The notes under the pieces are model-generated. The model was not told the origin of the DNA, did not search any database, and worked only from the letters and a program-made list of their open reading frames with translations. From contig DUMA01000018.1 of the NCBI GenBank assembly GCA_012840135.1, positions 1-64,000 of the forward strand: a stretch of DNA of 64,000 nucleotides. The letters are read 5' to 3'. Source of the stretch: Thermoanaerobacterales bacterium. Its GTDB lineage: Bacteria; Bacillota; Thermosediminibacteria; Thermosediminibacterales; Tepidanaerobacteraceae. Positions 58,803 to 64,000 of the stretch are shown piece after piece; position 1 is the first letter of the stretch, and each line of letters opens with the position of its first letter. A program made the position numbers and the translations under genes.

Positions 58803-60689
58803 CTACCCCAGGTTTTCGTAGAGCTCTTCCAGTTCGGCTGTCACCGCTCTGTAGCGGGAGTTTACTTCTTTTGCCCTTTCAGGATTGCCGTAGACCTCCG
58901 GCTGACAGAGCAGGTGCTCCAGCTCCTCCATCTCCCTTTCCAGGGCCAGTATATCCTGCTCTATCCGCTTTATCCTCATCTCTTCCTGTTTCTGTTCCTC
59001 CCGCCTTTTCTTCTCCTGAATCCTGGCCTTGCGCTCCCGGGTCTTGTTTTCGACAATCTGTGGTTCTTCGGGTTTTTCAATCTCCCGCTTCTTTTCAAGA
59101 TAGTAGTTGAAATCCCCATCAAAATCCCTGATGCCATCAGGTGTGAATTCCCATATGCGGGTGGCTATTTTGGAAAGAAAATACCTGTCGTGGGAAACGG
59201 CAATGATAGTGCCGTTAAATTCCAGGAGGGCCTGTTCAAGTTTCTCCTTTGATATTATATCCAGATGATTCGTAGGTTCATCCAGCAAAAGCAGGTTGGC
59301 TCCCTGCAGGATGGCCTTTGCCAGTGCAACCCTGCTCTTTTCGCCACCGCTCAGCACCCCTACGGGCTTTTCCGCATCCTCCCCGGAAAACAGCATGCTG
59401 CCGAGAAAAGAGCGGATCTGGGTCATGGAAAGCCCCGGCGCTGCACTCCATATTTCAGAAAGCACCGTGGAATCCGGCGACAGGTCTTCCTGCTCCTGGG
59501 CAAAAAACACCGGCTGGACCTTATGGCCAAAATACACGCTTCCATTGCCGGGCTCCAGTTCTCCCGCCAGAATTTTCAACAGCGTGGACTTTCCGATGCC
59601 GTTGGGCCCGACGATTCCTATGCGCTCTCCCCGGAAAACCTTGAGGTTCACGCCGCACAGGATGGGCCTTTTACCGTAAGAAAATCCCAGATCAACAATG
59701 CTTAACACTTCCCGGCCGCTGGTCTGCTGTGCATTGAACCTGACCTTCATGATAGGTTTTGCCGCCTTTTCCGCCATGGATTTTGGCATGAGCTCCTCCA
59801 GCATCCTGCGGCGGGTCTCGGCCTGAACGTAATTCCTGTGGGATATGAAGTTCTGGATGCTCTTTTTCAGGCGATCGATCTCCTTCTGCCTCAGGATTTC
59901 ATGCTTCTTTTCTATGGATAGATTGGTCTCCTTCTTCCTTATAAACTCCGAATAATTTCCGGAATATGCTGTCAGGCGGCAGTTTTCCAGCTCAAAGATT
60001 CTGGTGGCCATCCTGTCCAGAAAATACCTGTCATGGGATACCACCAGCACCGCTCCTGGATAATCCTTTAAAAATCCTTCCAACCACTGCAGTGATTCCA
60101 TGTCAAGATAATTGGTAGGCTCGTCCAGCAGCAGGAGATCCGGGGACTCCAGAAGCAGCCTCGCCAGGGCCAGGCGCGTCTTCTGGCCGCCGCTTAAAGT
60201 GGAAAGCGGCATGGCAGGGTCATCAAAACCAAGGCCGTTCAACACCCCGCGGATGCGGCTCTGAATCTCGTAGCCTCCGCTGCTTTTAAAGGCTTCCAAC
60301 ATGATGGAATATCTTTCCATCAACCGCTGAAGGGCGTCCTCATCGCTGTAGATTTCCGGCAGAGACATCTGTTTTTCCAGTTCCCGAAGCTGCCTCTCCT
60401 GTTCCCACTGGGCTTCAAATACGGATTCCAGAGCATCGCCCACGGTCTCAAAACCCTCCGACTTTATATCCTGGGCCATGTAACCCGTGGCGATTCCTTT
60501 GGAAAACGATATGGTGCCCGTGTCGTATGGCATCCGGCCGGCAAGAATCTTCAGGAGAGTGGACTTGCCGGCTCCGTTTAAACCCACCAGCCCTATCTTA
60601 TCCCTTTCCTCTATTAAAAAACTCACATTTTCGAGTATAGTATCAGTCCCAAAACTTTTTCCCAGGTTCGATACGGAAAGTATGGTCAT
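58803..60689 (-). CDS. ABC-F family ATP-binding protein
   Basis: A 628-residue soluble protein with two ABC domains and no membrane part; ABC-F factors bind ribosomes and help translation or give antibiotic protection. First half: Walker [42 protein letters not shown] linker with charged helices follows (about 245-310). Second half: [42 protein letters not shown]-terminal coiled coil (about 535-628) marks the Uup/YdiF side. The start is probably ATG 60689; TTG 60704 is the alternative. Confidence 0.92.
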   Translation of the reverse strand: MTILSVSNLGKSFGTDTILENVSFLIEERDKIGLVGLNGAGKSTLLKILAGRMPYDTGTISFSKGIATGYMAQDIKSEGFETVGDALESVFEAQWEQERQLRELEKQMSLPEIYSDEDALQRLMERYSIMLEAFKSSGGYEIQSRIRGVLNGLGFDDPAMPLSTLSGGQKTRLALARLLLESPDLLLLDEPTNYLDMESLQWLEGFLKDYPGAVLVVSHDRYFLDRMATRIFELENCRLTAYSGNYSEFIRKKETNLSIEKKHEILRQKEIDRLKKSIQNFISHRNYVQAETRRRMLEELMPKSMAEKAAKPIMKVRFNAQQTSGREVLSIVDLGFSYGKRPILCGVNLKVFRGERIGIVGPNGIGKSTLLKILAGELEPGNGSVYFGHKVQPVFFAQEQEDLSPDSTVLSEIWSAAPGLSMTQIRSFLGSMLFSGEDAEKPVGVLSGGEKSRVALAKAILQGANLLLLDEPTNHLDIISKEKLEQALLEFNGTIIAVSHDRYFLSKIATRIWEFTPDGIRDFDGDFNYYLEKKREIEKPEEPQIVENKTRERKARIQEKKRREEQKQEEMRIKRIEQDILALEREMEELEHLLCQPEVYGNPERAKEVNSRYRAVTAELEELYENLG

Positions 60690-60888
60690 AGCATCACCCG
60701 TCAAACAATACTACATGTATATGTTAGCACAGCCGCCGGTATAAAACAAGGTGGTTTGCAGCCGAGGGCTATTGTCCCGCTCGTCCGAAAACAATAAAAA
60801 AATTTACATACCAAAAGGAATTTTAAAAAAAATATCGAATTATAATATAAAGTGGGCAACCCAGTAGCCCGGATATGGAGGCTATAAA

Positions 60889-61593
60889 ATGGATTTCCAG
60901 AAAGTGAAGAATATAAGACTTTACGAGACCATCATCGACCAGATAAAACAAATGGTGGACCAGGGGGAGCTGCAGCCTGGAGACAAGTTTCCTTCGGAAA
61001 GGGAACTTATGGAAAAACTTGGGGTGAGCAGGGCGGTCCTGAGGGAAGCCTTCAGGGTTTTGGAGTCCCGCGGCCTGGTGGAGAGCAAGCCCGGCGGCGG
61101 TCGATATCTGAGAAAGGCCAGCGGCTTTCAGCTGAACGGGATTACATCCATGGATCTTGAGAGGTTCGCATTGATGGATGTAGTGGAAGCCAGAGGAATC
61201 GTTGAAGTTAAAGTGGCCATGCTGGCTGCAGAACGGGCCAGCGACCAGGAAATCGAAAATCTCCTGGCTCTTGATGAGGAATTCCACGGGAGCAAGAGAA
61301 ATCTTGAGGAATACAGGGAAAAGGATCGGGACCTGGCTTTTCACATGGCTCTGGCCGAGATGTCCCATAATTTTATGCTCAGGGAAATGGTGAGTTTTAT
61401 GCTCACCCTCACAAAGGATTTGCGGGAAAAAGCAATACTGGAATACGATGATTGGATTAAGCTGTGCGAACAGCACAGTGATATAGTAAGAGCCATAGTG
61501 GCAAGAAACCGCGATGATGCGGCCCATAAAATGTTTCTACATATGGAAACCCTGCGCCAGGATATACTGAAGGATAAGCTGAAGATAAGCTGA
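60889..61593 (+). CDS. FadR/GntR-family regulator with FCD domain
   Basis: A 234-residue transcription factor. The N-terminal winged helix (IIDQIKQMVDQGELQPGDKF, then RELMEKLGVSRAVLREAFRVLESRGL) binds DNA; the C-terminal FCD domain (about 85-225) has the metal/ligand positions in DVVEARGIVEVKVA, DLAFHMALAEMSHN and HSDIVRAIVARN. FCD regulators sense organic acids or amino-acid-derived ligands. ATG 60889 follows TATGGAGG. It stands 200 bases before the oxidoreductase operon and very likely controls it; that gap holds TGTGACAATGTTCACA (61646-61661), a possible operator. Confidence 0.92.
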   Translation: MDFQKVKNIRLYETIIDQIKQMVDQGELQPGDKFPSERELMEKLGVSRAVLREAFRVLESRGLVESKPGGGRYLRKASGFQLNGITSMDLERFALMDVVEARGIVEVKVAMLAAERASDQEIENLLALDEEFHGSKRNLEEYREKDRDLAFHMALAEMSHNFMLREMVSFMLTLTKDLREKAILEYDDWIKLCEQHSDIVRAIVARNRDDAAHKMFLHMETLRQDILKDKLKIS

Positions 61594-61794
61594 AGCGATG
61601 TTCAAATACCTGGATTGGAGTTGCGGTCAAGGTTTCCTGCAAAAATGTGACAATGTTCACAAATCAACCGGCGCAAGGGGGAATATTCCGGTAAAGGAGG
61701 GATGCTTTATCTATAAAAATTTACAGAAAGGAGCGATATATTACCAAATATCAAACAATTGTATATTCCATGAAATTTACAAGGAGGGACAAAA

Positions 61795-62100
61795 ATGCGA
61801 ATAGTAAAACACCCCATTCTTTCTTTTGAAAGAGGCAGGGAAGTGGAATTTACTTTCGATGGCAGGAAGATGAAAGGATATGAAGGAGAACCCATAGCCG
61901 CAGCCCTTCACGACAACGGCGTGAGGGTTTTGAGCTACAGCAAGCACCTCCATAGAGCCAGAGGATTTTACTGTGCCATTGGCAACTGCTCATCCTGCCT
62001 CATGACGGTAAACGGCGAGCCCAACGTCAGGGTTTGCACAGAAAAGCTCCGGGAAGGCATGGTTGTAGAAACGCAAAAGGGAAGAGGTGATATCAAATGA
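61795..62100 (+). CDS. (2Fe-2S) subunit, HcnA-like
   Basis: A 101-residue [2Fe-2S] protein with the plant-type ferredoxin fold of HcnA/opine oxidase small subunits. The cluster Cys are in FYCAIGNCSSCLMTVNG (C-x4-C-x2-C) and VRVCTEK. It begins the four-gene set of a flavin oxidoreductase. ATG 61795 follows AAGGAGGG. It overlaps the next gene by 4 bases. Confidence 0.92.
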   Translation: MRIVKHPILSFERGREVEFTFDGRKMKGYEGEPIAAALHDNGVRVLSYSKHLHRARGFYCAIGNCSSCLMTVNGEPNVRVCTEKLREGMVVETQKGRGDIK

Positions 62101-63188
62101 AGAAAACCGAGATAGCGGTAATTGGCGGAGGGCCTGCAGGTCTTATGGCTTCTCTGGCCGCTGCCGAAATGGGAGCCAGGGTAACCCTCATTGACAGGAA
62201 TTCAAGGCTGGGAGGCCAGCTGGTGAAACAGACCCATATGTTCTTCGGTTCGGAGAAGGAATATGCTTCTATAAGAGGTATAGACATAGGAAAAATCCTC
62301 TCCGCTGAAGTGCTCAAAAACCCCAGGATTGAAACCATGCTGGATTCCACGGTCATAGGGTATTATCCCGATGACGGAGTTCTGGGTGTGGAAGTTGAGG
62401 AAAAAACCTTCGTGAAGATAAAACCAGAAAAGGTTATAGTGGCCACGGGGGCCTCGGAGAAATTCCTGCCCTTTGAAAATAACGACCTGCCCGGCATATA
62501 CGGGGCCGGAGCGGTACAGACCCTCATGAACGAACATGGCGTAATTCCCGGGGACAACGTCCTTATGGTGGGGGCAGGAAACATCGGCCTTATTGTGAGT
62601 TATCAATTAATGCAGGCGGGAGTCAATGTAAAGGCCATCATCGATGCTGCTCCCAACATCGGAGGATACTGGGTCCATGCCTCTAAAGTGGCCCGCCTGG
62701 GTGTGCCCATAATGACATCCTATACCGTAAAGGCAGCCTATGCCAATGAACTTACCGGAGCCCTGGAAAGAGCCGTTATCTGGCAGGTGGACAACAAATG
62801 GCAGCCCATACCGGGGACCGAAAAGGTGTTAAAAGTAGATGTAATATGCATTTCCGTGGGACTTTCCCCGCTGGCGGAGATATTGTGGCAGGCGGGATGC
62901 AAGATGAAATATGTACCGCAGCTGGGAGGTCACGTGGCCCTCAGAAATGAAAACATGGAAACCACCGTACCCGGTGTGTATGTGGCCGGCGATGTGGCGG
63001 GCGTGGAAGAGGCCAGCAGCGCCATGATAGAAGGCAGGCTGGCAGGCCTCAATGCCGCCAAGAGCCTGGGATATGACAACGGCACCTTTAATGAAAAAAG
63101 GCGGGAAGCCCTGGAACAACTTGAAAGCCTGCGCTCGGGTCCTGTGGGTGAAAAGATTAGACAGGGTCTGGCTCAACTGGTATCATAA
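62097..63188 (+). CDS. FAD/NAD-dependent oxidoreductase, HcnB-like alpha subunit
   Basis: A 363-residue two-dinucleotide-fold flavoprotein. FAD motif VIGGGPAGLMASLAAAEMGA at the N terminus, the second Rossmann loop VLMVGAGNIGLIVSYQLMQA near residue 160, and GVYVAGDVAGVEEASSAMIEG near the C terminus. It resembles HcnB and the alpha subunits of bacterial/archaeal opine, proline and hydroxyproline dehydrogenases. It overlaps its [2Fe-2S] partner by 4 bases. The actual amine substrate is not readable. Confidence 0.9.
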   Translation: MKKTEIAVIGGGPAGLMASLAAAEMGARVTLIDRNSRLGGQLVKQTHMFFGSEKEYASIRGIDIGKILSAEVLKNPRIETMLDSTVIGYYPDDGVLGVEVEEKTFVKIKPEKVIVATGASEKFLPFENNDLPGIYGAGAVQTLMNEHGVIPGDNVLMVGAGNIGLIVSYQLMQAGVNVKAIIDAAPNIGGYWVHASKVARLGVPIMTSYTVKAAYANELTGALERAVIWQVDNKWQPIPGTEKVLKVDVICISVGLSPLAEILWQAGCKMKYVPQLGGHVALRNENMETTVPGVYVAGDVAGVEEASSAMIEGRLAGLNAAKSLGYDNGTFNEKRREALEQLESLRSGPVGEKIRQGLAQLVS

Positions 63189-63211
63189 TTAGTATCAAGG
63201 AGGGAAAAAGG

Positions 63212-63709
63212 ATGCTCTGCACAAAAGGAATTCCCACCGCCGAAGACCTGGCCACAAGAATTCCGCCGGAAGAGAGGCGGAAAAAAGGCCCGGTGGTGAT
63301 GATAGAGTGTTTTCAGAAGATACCGTGCAACCCTTGCTATACGGCCTGCAAACATGGAGCAATTCAAAAATTTGAGGATATCAATGACCTTCCGTCCGTG
63401 AATTTCGACAACTGCAATGGATGCGGCCTTTGCATAAGCAAGTGCCCGGGTCTTGCCATATTTGTCATAGACGAGACCTATTCCGAAACCCAGGCCACCG
63501 TTTCGCTTCCATTCGAGTTTTTTCCACTTCCCCGGGAGGGGGAAGAAGTGGATTTATTAGATCGCAGCGGAACAAAAGTAGGCAGGGGCAAAGTGTTGAA
63601 AGTTAGAAACGGAAAATATGAAGACAGGACTCCGGTCATCACCGTGATAGTTCCGAAAGAACTTTCCATGGTTGTAAGGAACATTAAGGTAGGGGGCGAT
63701 GTGTCATGA
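63212..63709 (+). CDS. 4Fe-4S ferredoxin-type subunit
   Basis: A 165-residue iron-sulfur protein. CFQKIPCNPCYTACKHGAI (about residues 33-51) and CNGCGLCISKCPG (about 69-81) bind two clusters. The C-terminal 80 residues are a mixed domain with VSLPFEFFPLPREGEEVDLL. It probably passes electrons between the flavin subunits. ATG 63212 follows AAGGAGGG; it overlaps the next gene by 4 bases. Confidence 0.88.
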   Translation: MLCTKGIPTAEDLATRIPPEERRKKGPVVMIECFQKIPCNPCYTACKHGAIQKFEDINDLPSVNFDNCNGCGLCISKCPGLAIFVIDETYSETQATVSLPFEFFPLPREGEEVDLLDRSGTKVGRGKVLKVRNGKYEDRTPVITVIVPKELSMVVRNIKVGGDVS

Positions 63710-63993
63710 CGAAAAGCAAAACCATCATATGCCGTTGTGAGGATGTGACCCTGGAAGATATAGAAGCCGTCATCGCAAAAGGTTATACCTCCATGGATGA
63801 GATAAAACGCATCACCCGGTGCGGCATGGGGCAGTGCCAGGGCCGCACCTGCAGGACTCTGCTGCTGGCGGAGCTGGCAAAAGCCACCAATACTCATCCC
63901 AATGATATAAAGATAACCACTTTCCGGCCCCCGGTGAAAAATGTAAAAATGTCGGTGATACTGGGAGGGATAGAAGATGAAGAAAACAGCTGA
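63706..63993 (+). CDS. (2Fe-2S)-binding protein, BFD-like
   Basis: A 95-residue protein with the BFD-like [2Fe-2S] helical domain: IICRCEDVTLEDIEAVIAKG (CxC) and RCGMGQCQGRTCRTLL (Cys pair). In other HcnABC-type systems this domain can be fused to the alpha subunit; here it is a free gene. ATG 63706 overlaps the preceding stop. Its end overlaps the ATG of the last gene at 63977. Confidence 0.88.
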   Translation: MTKSKTIICRCEDVTLEDIEAVIAKGYTSMDEIKRITRCGMGQCQGRTCRTLLLAELAKATNTHPNDIKITTFRPPVKNVKMSVILGGIEDEENS

Positions 63994-64000
63994 GGTGGTT
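63977..64000 (+). CDS. Start of next operon gene, probable FAD subunit (partial)
   Basis: Eight codons are visible (MKKTAEVV) before the window ends. ATG 63977 lies after GGAGGGA and overlaps the BFD-like gene. The Lys-rich start running into a hydrophobic strand and the operon order suggest the HcnC-like beta flavoprotein, which must be checked past the edge. Confidence 0.5.

Noticed and set aside
1-64000. CRISPR arrays, prophage or intact insertion sequences
   Set aside because: No regularly spaced repeats, cas genes, transposases, integrases or phage structural genes were seen.

Overview
The window reads as chromosomal DNA from a low-to-mid GC Gram-positive anaerobe (Firmicutes). The features pointing that way are strong AGGAGG ribosome sites with TTG/GTG starts, DegS/DegU, a PhoP-type box array, EndoAI/EndoA, RecD2, an FMN riboswitch in front of ribU, and a T-loop-interrupted tmRNA. 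An archaeal/thermophile-type fructose-bisphosphate aldolase/phosphatase, LarEBC and an HcnABC-like flavoprotein operon suggest a thermophilic, amino-acid-using clostridial lineage of the Thermoanaerobacterales/Thermosediminibacterales type. That placement is inference; no rRNA is present to confirm it.

Layout. 1-5.1 kb: AT-rich uptake cluster with a truncated nagA, a TRAP transporter (dctP-dctM-dctQ), a cupin and a SIS-domain protein. 5.2-13.7 kb: housekeeping genes (5-formyl-THF cyclo-ligase, a structured RNA region, guaA, pstC-pstA behind a Pho-box promoter, aroC-aroB, a thioesterase on the other strand, FBP aldolase/phosphatase). 14.2-21.3 kb: an Na+-dependent NSS transporter with its 33-residue small subunit, then an arginase-fold protein, MTA phosphorylase, a class II aldolase, a HEAT-like protein and metK, consistent with SAM/MTA turnover. 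21.4-27.4 kb: degS-degU, a small membrane protein, a diguanylate cyclase and a GH18 protein. 27.7-36.4 kb: recD2, then the nickel-pincer cofactor genes larE-larB-larC with an AT-rich type II restriction-modification pair lodged between larB and larC, then gltX. 36.6-42.2 kb: an HD protein, a GntR-ABC operon, and a pseudogene-rich stretch (sensor kinase, DUF438 protein, HEPN and SDR fragments) ending in a VOC protein. 42.5-53.4 kb: Fic protein, the intron-containing tmRNA, two tandem-HD-GYP proteins, Hsp20, acpS, nnr, alr, the ndoAI-ndoA toxin-antitoxin pair, a TM1266-type regulator, and peptide/amide hydrolases. 53.5-60.7 kb: amidohydrolase, FMN riboswitch-ribU, the t6A genes tsaE-tsaB-rimI facing tsaD and an ABC-F gene, with a DnaA-box cluster between the two. 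60.9-64 kb: a FadR-type regulator and an operon for an iron-sulfur flavoprotein oxidoreductase that continues past the window edge.

The most unusual element is the ssrA gene at 43.35-43.97 kb. Its T-loop is split by a 270-nt group I intron without an ORF; removing it restores a standard tRNA-like T-arm and CCA end. Other points of interest are the four-repeat Pho box, the DnaA-box cluster away from any visible replication gene, the RM island inside lar, and two dispersed repeat families, one of which shows compensatory stem changes between copies.
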